From DATBRG01 sp036560445 (GTDB lineage Bacteria; Pseudomonadota; Gammaproteobacteria; Burkholderiales; Methylophilaceae): a stretch of DNA of 64,000 nt. The stretch covers positions 1 to 64,000 of the forward strand of contig DATBRG010000021.1 of assembly GCA_036560445.1 (NCBI GenBank). The letters run 5' to 3'. Shown piece by piece: positions 53,301 to 59,997 of this stretch; the stretch's first letter is position 1, and the number at the start of each line of letters is the position of its first letter. A program made the position numbers and the translations under genes. The notes below the pieces were generated by a model. The model did not search any database. It had not been told where the DNA came from and saw nothing but the letters and a program-made list of their open reading frames with translations.

Positions 53301-53369
53301 TAACCAGAGGAATATGATGAATGGTGCCAGCGGGCGCTGAATTGCCCAGGACGAAATTGGCACACTCAT
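50304..53369 (-). CDS. RND-family efflux transporter (drug/lipid type, AcrB-like)
   Basis: A 1021-residue RND pump: N-terminal helix, periplasmic porter domain, helix 4 with SLVSGILVDDAIVEIENIMRHL (proton-relay Asp pair), second periplasmic domain and a final block of helices (GLGAGTAFRTPMAVAVIGGL). The pattern is of the small-molecule (HAE-like) branch rather than heavy-metal. The adaptor gene upstream overlaps by 4 bases; no outer-membrane channel gene is present. It lies just downstream of the lipid-like cluster on the same strand, so it may export its product (inference). Confidence 0.88.
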   Translation of the reverse strand: MSVPISSWAIQRPLAPFIIFLWLLIAGVLAYFKLPVNNWPNVEIPIVNVSVGLPGAAPTEIESQVTSRIEAAVAGVGDIKHLSSTITDGVSSTQIEFQLGTNINQALSLVRDQIIAARSSLPRGAEEPLIQRVDVDLVPILTFTVNAPKQSLEQVSWFVDDQVVRALLAVKGVAKIQRQGGLEREILAELDPSRLQAYGVTAAAVNDQLRQTALDWPAGRLDGATQETLIRATGSPSDVVALSNMSITLPDGKSARMRDLGVVHDATSKPHQLARLNHQPVVAFAIYRTRSASEVNVEREVRTALEKLKASNPGVEFTQIQSLVEFTKESYHSALWSFMEGAVLAAAVVFLFVGSWRATWIAGLVIPLSVIPTFFVMQWLGFSLNMVSLLALSLVSGILVDDAIVEIENIMRHLRMNKSPLTAAMDAADEIGLAVIATTLVIIAVFVPVSFMGGIVGQYFKQFGLTVAVATFFSLLVARLITPVMAAYFLKPIRHSKPTPAWLNYYKSLLGNALTYRKTMLVIGFIVLAGSFSIAAWLPTDFMPLEDKSQSILQVELPPGARLVDTDQVVGLISTKLLHRPEVKSVYALVGGPDSETNVEGEVRRATLTIQLKPRGMRTLDTKDFEQVMLKELASVANTRISFLNENGSKAVTFSLTSDNPELLQKTAAAVERQMRGLPELSNVSSTTPLPRTELVITPRVDEAARLGVTTEAISDTIRVATLGDLSTNLTRLKLGNRQVPVRVLLNDAARSDSAIIGRLLVPTNDEKMVPLSAVADLALGAGPTSVERYDRQRQITLEANLNGVTLGKALAAINQLPAIQNLPAGVKRYDTGDAELLAEMFSSFAMAMTAGVLIVFGVLVLLFRTLLQPITIMIALPLSIGGALLALLFTQSSLSLPAVIGILMLMGIVGKNGILLVDFIVERRQSGLNRREVILEACLQRAQPIVMTTLAMIAGMTPVLLGLGAGTAFRTPMAVAVIGGLITSTALSLLFVPVIYTLMDDFDAWLSPKLKSLTTLSTTS

Positions 53370-54586
53370 GGCTGTTTACTATCTGCCGCCGATTGTTTGG
53401 AGGGCTCTGAGATCATGACAGCCTCACCGTCGTGCAGGTAAGCGGCAAAACCATCGATTATCTGCATGCCTGGGGTGACGCCTTGCAATACCTCTGTCAT
53501 ACCCAAGCTACGTTCGCCTATCTTCACTGATGTACGCAAGGCTTTACCGTCACGTACTGAGAAGACAAAGGCGGATGCACCTTCGAAGCGGAAGGCTGTA
53601 TCAGGAAGATATATGGCTTTTTTGGGGCTTGTGTTAATAGTCACGCGCGCAAACTGGCCAAGTATCACATTCGGTATTTTGTCGAACTTCACACGAATTT
53701 TTGCAACTTGCTCCTGGCGCGCTATCTGTATTGCGGCGCGATAAATTCTGCCATTGTAGATCGTACTATCGCCAGCAATCTGGATTGAAGCGGGCATGCC
53801 GACGGCCAGTCGGGAAGCATCAGTCCCTGATACTTCAAGCTCTACTTCTACCGCGTCATCGCGAAGCACTACGAATAAGGGCTCGGCAGTTTGTGCCACA
53901 GCGAGGCCAACATGTGCTTTACGATTAATTACCATGCCTGCAACCGGCGCCTTGATGGCCGCCTGTTCCAGATGCAAGTCTGCCTCTGCCAGCTGTGCAT
54001 TTGCCAGCGCCAGGTCTGCCTTGGCTATTTCAAGCCCACTACTTGCAGCTTTAACTTGAGATTCAGCGACATGCTCAGCAGTCAGTTGTTGATCCTTGAT
54101 TTCACTTGTAGTGGCTGGTTCCTTAGCGGATTCTCCGCGTTGCCGGTCCGACTTGGCTTGGGCGTATTGTATTTGCGCTTGTTCCAGCAATGCTTGTTGC
54201 TGAGCTACTGCAGCAACTGCATGTTGTTGTACTGCTTGTTGTTGTGATTTTTGTACGGTTAACTGTGCGGCATCTATGACGGCAAGTGTTGTTCCAGCTT
54301 TGATGTGTTGGCCTTCTTCGACAAGTACTTGGCTGATCCGGCCTTGGCCGAGATCGGCATAGATGGGAACCTCTTCATGGCCCACTACCGGTCCTGAAAA
54401 GGTCATTTGCTGCGAAATGGACTTGGTTTCTGCAACCAGTACAGAAACTGCAATAGCAGGTTCAGCCGATACTGGCGATGGTTGAGCGTCAGATAGGTTG
54501 AGCCAGATAACAGAGACCAGCACTCCGGTGATGACGACGCAACCGATTAAAAAACGGCTTAATCCCAGCCATTTTAGATATTCCAT
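53366..54586 (-). CDS. RND periplasmic adaptor (membrane fusion protein)
   Basis: A 406-residue adaptor: membrane anchor (FLIGCVVITGVLVSVIWL), lipoyl halves (GRISQVLVEEGQHIKAGTTLAVID and AAIKAPVAGMVINRKAHVGLAV), a Gln/Ala-rich coiled-coil hairpin at about residues 110-200, and a beta-barrel part. The hairpin has a run rich in Gln (KSQQQAVQQHAVAAVAQQQ). It joins the RND pump encoded next to an unlinked TolC-type channel. AGAAGAGG precedes the ATG. Confidence 0.87.
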   Translation of the reverse strand: MEYLKWLGLSRFLIGCVVITGVLVSVIWLNLSDAQPSPVSAEPAIAVSVLVAETKSISQQMTFSGPVVGHEEVPIYADLGQGRISQVLVEEGQHIKAGTTLAVIDAAQLTVQKSQQQAVQQHAVAAVAQQQALLEQAQIQYAQAKSDRQRGESAKEPATTSEIKDQQLTAEHVAESQVKAASSGLEIAKADLALANAQLAEADLHLEQAAIKAPVAGMVINRKAHVGLAVAQTAEPLFVVLRDDAVEVELEVSGTDASRLAVGMPASIQIAGDSTIYNGRIYRAAIQIARQEQVAKIRVKFDKIPNVILGQFARVTINTSPKKAIYLPDTAFRFEGASAFVFSVRDGKALRTSVKIGERSLGMTEVLQGVTPGMQIIDGFAAYLHDGEAVMISEPSKQSAADSKQP

Positions 54587-54604
54587 AAGACCTCTTCTGA
54601 ATCG

Positions 54605-54628
54605 GGCTTGTATTTAATTGAACAAGCC
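54605..54628. promoter_or_regulatory. Inverted repeat upstream of the RND adaptor gene
   Basis: GGCTTGT (54605-54611) and ACAAGCC (54622-54628), 10-base centre TATTTAATTGA-like AT-rich, 19 bases before the adaptor ATG and just downstream of a TACAAT on the minus strand (54639-54644). It has the form of a repressor operator but no U tract, so not a terminator. No regulator gene is adjacent. Confidence 0.4.
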
Positions 54629-54700
54629 GCCAGCCGCCATTGTATCGCATGCTGCATCAGATGGCGCAAGGCTGAAATTGCAGATTGAAGGCTTAGTTAA

Positions 54701-55129
54701 TCAGTAATCGGAATTAATGCTGGCTCTGGCATCAGCGTGTTCTGAACAAATGTAAGCACCTAGCATGATCAGCACCACCCCAATTGCCTGCTTTGTGGTG
54801 AATGGCTCATGCAAGAGCCAGGTAGAGCAGAGTGTTACTGTGCCAAATGAGAGGCTGGTGGCAGGGTGCGCTTTGGAGAGATCTACGCGGGCGATAATAG
54901 CGAGCCAAGTCAGAAATGCCACAACCATGGTACCAGCGCCGGCCAATACCATTGAGTTGCTACCCAGATTAACTATGTAATCAAAGGCTGTATGAATGCT
55001 ATCGGTGGGAAATTCGCCCAGATGAATGACTGCAGTTTTAAAGAATATCTGGGCAGCTGTGTCGCAAAGCAGCAGCAAGGCAAACATGGCGATTACGTCC
55101 CAGTGGATGGCGTTATATTTGAGTTTCAT
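54701..55129 (-). CDS. Half-size EamA/SMR-type membrane transporter (ArnF-like)
   Basis: A 142-residue protein with four predicted helices: MFALLLLCDTAAQIFFKTAV, a middle TMVVAFLTWLAIIARV, LSFGTVTLCSTWLLHE, and TTKQAIGVVLIMLGAYIC. The small multidrug/EamA half-transporter layout is like ArnE/ArnF lipid flippase subunits, with HEPFTTKQAIGV matching the family's GE...-type end. It overlaps the acyltransferase stop by 4 bases (ATGA) and is the last gene of the cluster. A second half-size protein is encoded at 58734-59114; the two may form a heterodimer. Confidence 0.72.
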   Translation of the reverse strand: MKLKYNAIHWDVIAMFALLLLCDTAAQIFFKTAVIHLGEFPTDSIHTAFDYIVNLGSNSMVLAGAGTMVVAFLTWLAIIARVDLSKAHPATSLSFGTVTLCSTWLLHEPFTTKQAIGVVLIMLGAYICSEHADARASINSDY

Positions 55130-56310
55130 AAGGCAGAGGCTGCTGGTGAGTTTGATTTCTCTTTTGATATGGCGCTGTCAAAATTAGCATAGGCAAGGAA
55201 TTTTGAAGCGAGCTTAAGCAAGGGGTTGAAAACCGGATTGCGATGGCGGAAGAATACATAAGTCTGCTGCAGTTCAGATCCCAGTTTAATTTTCATCTCA
55301 TAGGCAGCCTGGCCGCTCTGGAAGATGTGAAAGCCGTCACGGATAGACATCTCGATATTATGCAGCCAGCTCAGAAAGTAGAGATTGTATTTTCGGCCGA
55401 GTAGATGATCGAGGCCAATATATTTGTCGAGTAACACGCCATTGCGATGCAGCAGGAGATTGAAGCCGATGAGCTTGCCTTCAGCACGGTATAGCACGAA
55501 ACGGCAATTATCTGGCATTAAGGTCGCGACAGATTCAAAGAACTGCTTTGTAAGCTTTTCAAACTTTAGTTCGCTACGCTCATAGCAACTGAGATAAAGC
55601 TGGTAAATGGCGTCGAGATCAGGCGGCATGCCATCATGTTCTTCGATTTGCATTTGCGGCAATACTTTGCGCTTGCGCCTCAGGTTCTTGCGTGTGGCGT
55701 AGCTCAGGGTTTCCAGGTATTCATCCAAACTGGCATAATCAACGCGGTTGATCCCTACTGGCATATTACCAACCCGCGAGAACCCCGCTTGTATCAAGGG
55801 CTCAGCAAAGCGTCCGGTATCTGATTCCAGAATGTCTTTGAAGGCAATAACGCTGGCGTCTTCACGCTTGGCGATTTGCTCCAGTTCCTGATGTAAGGCG
55901 GTGATTATTTCGGGGTCAAAAGGGTAGTCGTGAGTGATGCCTATCTTGCCACTGTCGGTCACAGGTGAACCTACACACAAAAGGCGCAAGCTGAGCAATC
56001 CCGGCGCAATCCCGTTAACCCAACTGGTGAACCGTTTTATGGGGCCTTGGATGGTGCTATCAAGGCGGTAATCAGTAATGAAGTAGGGTGCCAGGCAGAC
56101 AACAATGCCACCACGCCGTACAGCGGCGTAGCCAGTTTTAAAGCCTTCTACCTTGCTTAGGTCAAAAGCCAGATGATAACGATAGCTTTCGGCATCACCT
56201 GGTAACAGGCGATCCCATGTCGCTTCCTCGTACTTGGCGGCGCTGAAGCTATGTTCGGTAGTATAAAGGCTGGCTTGACTTGGCGCCGCGGACATGGCGA
56301 TCTGCTGCAT
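55126..56310 (-). CDS. FemAB/GNAT-type acyltransferase (predicted N-acyltransferase)
   Basis: A 394-residue protein resembling the peptidogalycan-biosynthesis/FemAB-like branch of GNAT enzymes: SYATRKNLRRKRKVLPQM, ELKFEKLTKQFFESVATLM, CRFVLYRAEGKLIGFNLLLH, LLDKYIGLDHLLGRKYNLYFL, and FQSGQAAYEMKIKLGSE. Likely transfers an acyl or aminoacyl group to an amine. ATG 56310 shares one base with the ketosynthase stop; TTG 56313 is an in-frame alternative. Sits between the ketosynthase and SMR genes. Substrate unknown; an ACP-bound acyl chain is the obvious donor (inference). Confidence 0.75.
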   Translation of the reverse strand: MQQIAMSAAPSQASLYTTEHSFSAAKYEEATWDRLLPGDAESYRYHLAFDLSKVEGFKTGYAAVRRGGIVVCLAPYFITDYRLDSTIQGPIKRFTSWVNGIAPGLLSLRLLCVGSPVTDSGKIGITHDYPFDPEIITALHQELEQIAKREDASVIAFKDILESDTGRFAEPLIQAGFSRVGNMPVGINRVDYASLDEYLETLSYATRKNLRRKRKVLPQMQIEEHDGMPPDLDAIYQLYLSCYERSELKFEKLTKQFFESVATLMPDNCRFVLYRAEGKLIGFNLLLHRNGVLLDKYIGLDHLLGRKYNLYFLSWLHNIEMSIRDGFHIFQSGQAAYEMKIKLGSELQQTYVFFRHRNPVFNPLLKLASKFLAYANFDSAISKEKSNSPAASAL

Positions 56311-57554
56311 CAAGATTCCATTTTGCTGACGATGAGCACGCCACCTGTGCCGCCAAAGGCGAACGAATTCGACATTGCGTGGTTTAGCGCTACGTCATGT
56401 CGGGCGGCATTCGGGATATAGTCCAGATCACAAGCAGGGTCTGGCTGATTGAGGTGCATGGTAGGCGGCAATGAACCGCTACCTACTGCTAGCGTACAAG
56501 CTACGAACTCAACAGCGCCAGCGGCTCCCATGAGATGACCATGCATGGATTTAGTGGAGCTTACCGGCACTTTGGTTGATTCGCCGAACACCTTCTTGAT
56601 GGCAGTGCTTTCGGTGGCATCATTCAGCACGGTAGCAGTGCCATGCGCATTAATATAACCGATGTCTGATGGTTGTAAGCCAGCGGAAGCCAAAGCAGCA
56701 CGCATGGCTGTGGCTTGCCCATCAGCCGTAGGTTGCGTGATATGTACTGAATCATTGGCCGTGCCATAGCCGGTGACTTCACCATAAATACGAGCACCAC
56801 GTGCTTGAGCGTGCTGCATGTCTTCCAGTACGATCATGGCTGCACCTTCGCCCAGAACCAAGCCGCTACGCTTGGCAGAAAAAGGCTTGCATGAAGCGCT
56901 GGCATCGGCAGGGTCTTCCTGAGCCAATGTACGTAATGCTTCCCAAGCCTTGAGTGTGCCAAAAGTCAGTAGCGCTTCGCTACCACCAGCCAGCATGATG
57001 TCGGCATAACCATGGCGAATCTGGCGGAAAGCCTCACCTATAGCTACCGTGGATGATGAGCAGGCAGTACAGAATGTCAGGTTAGGGCCTTGCAGACCAA
57101 GCTCCAAGCCCACTTGCGATGAAGCAGCGTTATTCATTGCCATGAGCACAGTAAAAGGTTTTAATCGATTTGCACCGTCACGATAAAGCCTTACATAACC
57201 CTCTTCAATAGAGCTAGCGCCGCCCATACCAGTGCCCAGGTATACGCCGGTGCGTGGCAGCTGTTCGGGCGTGAGTTCAAGCTTGGCATCGGCTAGTGCT
57301 TGCTTGGCAGTAAATACGGAAAACTGGCTGACCCTGTCCATCAAGGCAATTTGTTGCTTGGTGAAGTGTTCTGTTGGGTCAAAATCTGCCTGGGCAGCAA
57401 TCTTGTTATCTAGCTGATCAACAAAATCTGCCTTGATACGACCAATACCAGACTTGCCTGCAAGCAAATTGGCAAAGAATGTTTCTGGGCTATTGCCCAA
57501 AGGTGAAACCAGCCCTAGGCCGGTGATGGCAACGCGACGTGGAGTATGGGGCAT
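56310..57554 (-). CDS. Beta-ketoacyl-ACP synthase (FabF/KAS II type)
   Basis: A 414-residue condensing enzyme: RRVAITGLGLVSPLGN start, active Cys 165 in FCTACSSSTVAIGEA, His 304 in NAHGTATVLNDATE and His 340 in SMHGHLMGAAGAVEF, the full Cys-His-His triad. It extends acyl-ACP with malonyl-ACP. It is paired with its own ACP gene 8 bases upstream but no reductase or dehydratase gene, so it serves a dedicated rather than the housekeeping pathway. Confidence 0.9.
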   Translation of the reverse strand: MPHTPRRVAITGLGLVSPLGNSPETFFANLLAGKSGIGRIKADFVDQLDNKIAAQADFDPTEHFTKQQIALMDRVSQFSVFTAKQALADAKLELTPEQLPRTGVYLGTGMGGASSIEEGYVRLYRDGANRLKPFTVLMAMNNAASSQVGLELGLQGPNLTFCTACSSSTVAIGEAFRQIRHGYADIMLAGGSEALLTFGTLKAWEALRTLAQEDPADASASCKPFSAKRSGLVLGEGAAMIVLEDMQHAQARGARIYGEVTGYGTANDSVHITQPTADGQATAMRAALASAGLQPSDIGYINAHGTATVLNDATESTAIKKVFGESTKVPVSSTKSMHGHLMGAAGAVEFVACTLAVGSGSLPPTMHLNQPDPACDLDYIPNAARHDVALNHAMSNSFAFGGTGGVLIVSKMES

Positions 57555-57562
57555 TAGTGAGC

Positions 57563-57808
57563 TCAGGCTGGGTGTTGTTCCTTGATCAGGCGATCAACCA
57601 GATCAACCACATCTTGCAATGTGCTGATGGTTACCTGGTCATTAGGTACCTTGATTTTGAAAGCGTCTTCGGCATTGAAAATGATATCGAAGGTATCCAG
57701 AGAGTCCAGGCCAAGGTCTTCCAGTGTACTTTCCGGAGTAATGGTGGAAGGGTCAACTTCGAGCTTGTCAGCGATGATTTTAGTGAGGACTTGTAAGGTA
57801 CTGTCCAT
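57563..57808 (-). CDS. Dedicated acyl carrier protein
   Basis: An 81-residue acidic ACP with the phosphopantetheine site DLGLDSLDTFDI (Ser 36). ATG 57808 is preceded by AGGAGA at ideal distance; longer frames lack a site. Eight bases separate it from the ketosynthase start and eight from the hydrolase stop. Not the housekeeping acpP, which lies in the fab cluster in proteobacteria. Confidence 0.92.
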   Translation of the reverse strand: MDSTLQVLTKIIADKLEVDPSTITPESTLEDLGLDSLDTFDIIFNAEDAFKIKVPNDQVTISTLQDVVDLVDRLIKEQHPA

Positions 57809-57816
57809 ATGGTCTC

Positions 57817-58737
57817 CTATGCGGCAGATAATGTAGGGTTGGCAACAGGGGGCAAGTTTAGAACAGTGGCGGCCTGCTGGCGACAAAATTCTGCGACATG
57901 CTTGGCAATATCGTCTTTACGTTTATCCAGGGTTAGCACGTGGTAGGTATCATCAACAAAGAACGTTTCTACGTGCTCTGCAGCTATATTATCCTGTACG
58001 TAATGTGCATTCTTCAGGCTGGCCATGTCGTCTTCGGTGGAATGCACAATCAGTGTAGGCGAGAACACATCCTGCAGGCATTTTTTGGTGGCACCAATGA
58101 GGCGCACGCTTTCCAGAATGACTGTGGCCGGTGTTTTGAAGTAACCAATTTTGTCTGCGGTTCTGGAGTCCTTGTTTTCAAGTACAGCAGCAACCATAGC
58201 TCGGGTACGTTCGCACTTGATGCCATAAGGCGCAGTTTCTTCCCATTCCAGGAAGTGCTTGAGTGGCGAATACAGCACCAGTGGCAATAGCAGCTTGCGT
58301 TTGAGCTTGGGTACGTTCCAGCCATCATAGAAGAAGGTTGCGGAAAGCAGGATAACGCCACTCACGCGTTTGCCTTTCTCTGCGGCTACCAGTAAGGCGA
58401 GCAGGGCGCCCATGGACAAGCCAGCAATGAACACTTGTTCAAACTCACGCGACATGGCCTCGAATGCCTGTTCGACTGAGCGATACCAGTCGGTCCAGCT
58501 GGTTGCCTGTAAGTCCTTGATTGAAGCGCAATGCCCAGCTAGCTCTGGGCATGCGACAGTAATGCCTTTGCGAGCAATGACTTTGCCAAAATGTTTCATC
58601 TCAGCAGGCGTGCCAGTCAGTCCATGTACCAGCAATACCGCTACCGGCCCTTTGCGTTCGATAAAGCCATTAGGGCCAAGCAGGTCATCTATGGGATGAG
58701 CCAAATGGTGTGGATGTATTACGTGTTGCGAGCTCAA
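57817..58737 (-). CDS. Alpha/beta hydrolase (carboxylesterase/thioesterase-like)
   Basis: A 306-residue serine hydrolase: VLLVHGLTGTPAEM oxyanion segment, nucleophile elbow AGLSMGA (Ser 108), Asp in IVHSTEDDM and His in VDDTYHVLTLD. The motifs resemble Est30-type carboxylesterases. In a cluster with ACP and ketosynthase it could release or transfer the acyl chain (inference). AGGAGG ends 6 bases before TTG 58737, which also overlaps the upstream stop (TTGA); I chose it over an ATG at 58767 inside the neighbour. Confidence 0.87.
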   Translation of the reverse strand: MSSQHVIHPHHLAHPIDDLLGPNGFIERKGPVAVLLVHGLTGTPAEMKHFGKVIARKGITVACPELAGHCASIKDLQATSWTDWYRSVEQAFEAMSREFEQVFIAGLSMGALLALLVAAEKGKRVSGVILLSATFFYDGWNVPKLKRKLLLPLVLYSPLKHFLEWEETAPYGIKCERTRAMVAAVLENKDSRTADKIGYFKTPATVILESVRLIGATKKCLQDVFSPTLIVHSTEDDMASLKNAHYVQDNIAAEHVETFFVDDTYHVLTLDKRKDDIAKHVAEFCRQQAATVLNLPPVANPTLSAA

Positions 58738-59114
58738 GCTTCGCCTCCTACCAGGAAAATTCCGCATATGATCAAAATCGCGCCAAACCAGCGGCGCTTG
58801 CCGACTTTTTCACCAAGAAATATCGCCGAAGCGATGAGTATCAGTATGTTGTTTACGCTAGATAATGGGTAAGCAATGCTGAGTGCCGTAGTCGATAAGA
58901 ATGCTATCCAGACGGTGTACTCAGCGATATAGACCAGCACGCCCAGTGCAATTTCCTTGCGCTTCAACGCACCGATAATACTCTCAAGGTGCCCACGCCA
59001 GCCTTGTTGATGCTCGACGGCGGCCTGGTTACTGCCGTGCTTAAACAGCACTGTGCCTAACGTTTCGAGTAACACCGCAATCGTTAGCAGTATCCAGGGT
59101 TTAAGTGTTTCCAT
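58734..59114 (-). CDS. Half-size SMR/EamA-type membrane transporter
   Basis: A 126-residue four-helix protein: WILLTIAVLLETLGTVLFKHG, ALGVLVYIAEYTVWIAFL, ALSIAYPLSSVNNILILIASAIFLGE, and FGAILIICGIFLVG. The early Glu in helix 1 (LLETLG) is placed like the essential Glu of EmrE, and IAYPL is an SMR feature. Candidate partner of the 54701-55129 protein as a lipid or amine flippase. Overlaps the arginase-like gene by 14 bases and the hydrolase by 4. Confidence 0.8.
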   Translation of the reverse strand: METLKPWILLTIAVLLETLGTVLFKHGSNQAAVEHQQGWRGHLESIIGALKRKEIALGVLVYIAEYTVWIAFLSTTALSIAYPLSSVNNILILIASAIFLGEKVGKRRWFGAILIICGIFLVGGEA

Positions 59115-59985
59115 CGAGTGCCTGTAAAAGTTGTATGTTAGCTACCTCATTAAGCCGCAAAGCCGCTGCTGTCGGCCTAAAGCGCAATGCGTTGGCCGGC
59201 CTATCCAGCATGGAGCCTATCCATTTTAGTGGTGACCAGAATTTGGGTTGAGAATAATCACCAACCGTATCGGCACCAATCACATGGTGTTTGCCACGTA
59301 TGGCTTCTATGCACTTGATTACCACAACCAAGGGCAATGTGCCTTGTTCCCAGTTGGTGCAGGCATCTTCGCTACGCAGGCAATCCTTGTCGACGCTTAC
59401 ATAGACGTTATCTGTACTGATAGCAGAAAGTATCTCTGCAATACCTGCTGATAAATCCTGCTCTAACTTACTACTCAGGCTCACGTTACCCCTTCCTGGA
59501 ATCATGGCTTCTACCGCGCGGAAGGGCAACAGCGCAATCTTGCCATTAGCATGGCTTTCAACATCGCCAGCTGCGAAATGCTTGCCATTGATATCGCCGC
59601 TTTCCAGGCCAACAATCACGATGCGCTTTACTTGCGGCAGGCGCGCCAGTTGGTAAACCCAGGTGCCACAATGGTACTGGTGCGGCGGCCTCATCCAGTC
59701 AGGGTGGTTGTCGAATAGCACGACCGTTAGTGGCTCAGTGTGCTCATTGATCAGTGCTAGCGAGAAATGGTGATAGTCGCCGGATCCCAGCAAGGAAAAA
59801 AATGGCTGTTTGCCGCTGAAAGCTTCCTGACGGATATGCTCAAAGCGGCGCGGACTGGTCCATAATCTCGCTGCATGCTGATGTTTGTGCATGTCTATGA
59901 CTTTGATGCGGTCGCAATACTGCTGCATGAGTCCAGATTGAGACCTGACACTGCCATCAAAATCGAATACACAAATATCTTGCAT
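59101..59985 (-). CDS. Arginase/ureohydrolase-fold protein, atypical
   Basis: A 294-residue protein with arginase-like metal motifs: GSGDYHHF (67-74, in place of GGDHS), FDNHPDW (Asp 92, His 94, Asp 96, matching DxHxD) and VSVDKDCL (Asp 199, Asp 201, matching SxDxD), plus His 105 in HQYHCGTWV. Ureohydrolases cleave guanidines such as arginine or agmatine, or act as deacetylases (HDAC-related). The unusual first motif makes the substrate uncertain. The N-terminal VFDFDGSV looks superficially like a HAD motif. It overlaps the SMR gene and follows the aminotransferase by 12 bases. Confidence 0.72.
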   Translation of the reverse strand: MQDICVFDFDGSVRSQSGLMQQYCDRIKVIDMHKHQHAARLWTSPRRFEHIRQEAFSGKQPFFSLLGSGDYHHFSLALINEHTEPLTVVLFDNHPDWMRPPHQYHCGTWVYQLARLPQVKRIVIVGLESGDINGKHFAAGDVESHANGKIALLPFRAVEAMIPGRGNVSLSSKLEQDLSAGIAEILSAISTDNVYVSVDKDCLRSEDACTNWEQGTLPLVVVIKCIEAIRGKHHVIGADTVGDYSQPKFWSPLKWIGSMLDRPANALRFRPTAAALRLNEVANIQLLQALDGNT

Positions 59986-59997
59986 GCCAGCGGCCTA

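Noticed and set aside
59101..59985. N-terminal VFDFDGSV read as a HAD phosphatase motif
   Set aside because: No further HAD motifs follow; the rest matches arginase-like metal motifs.
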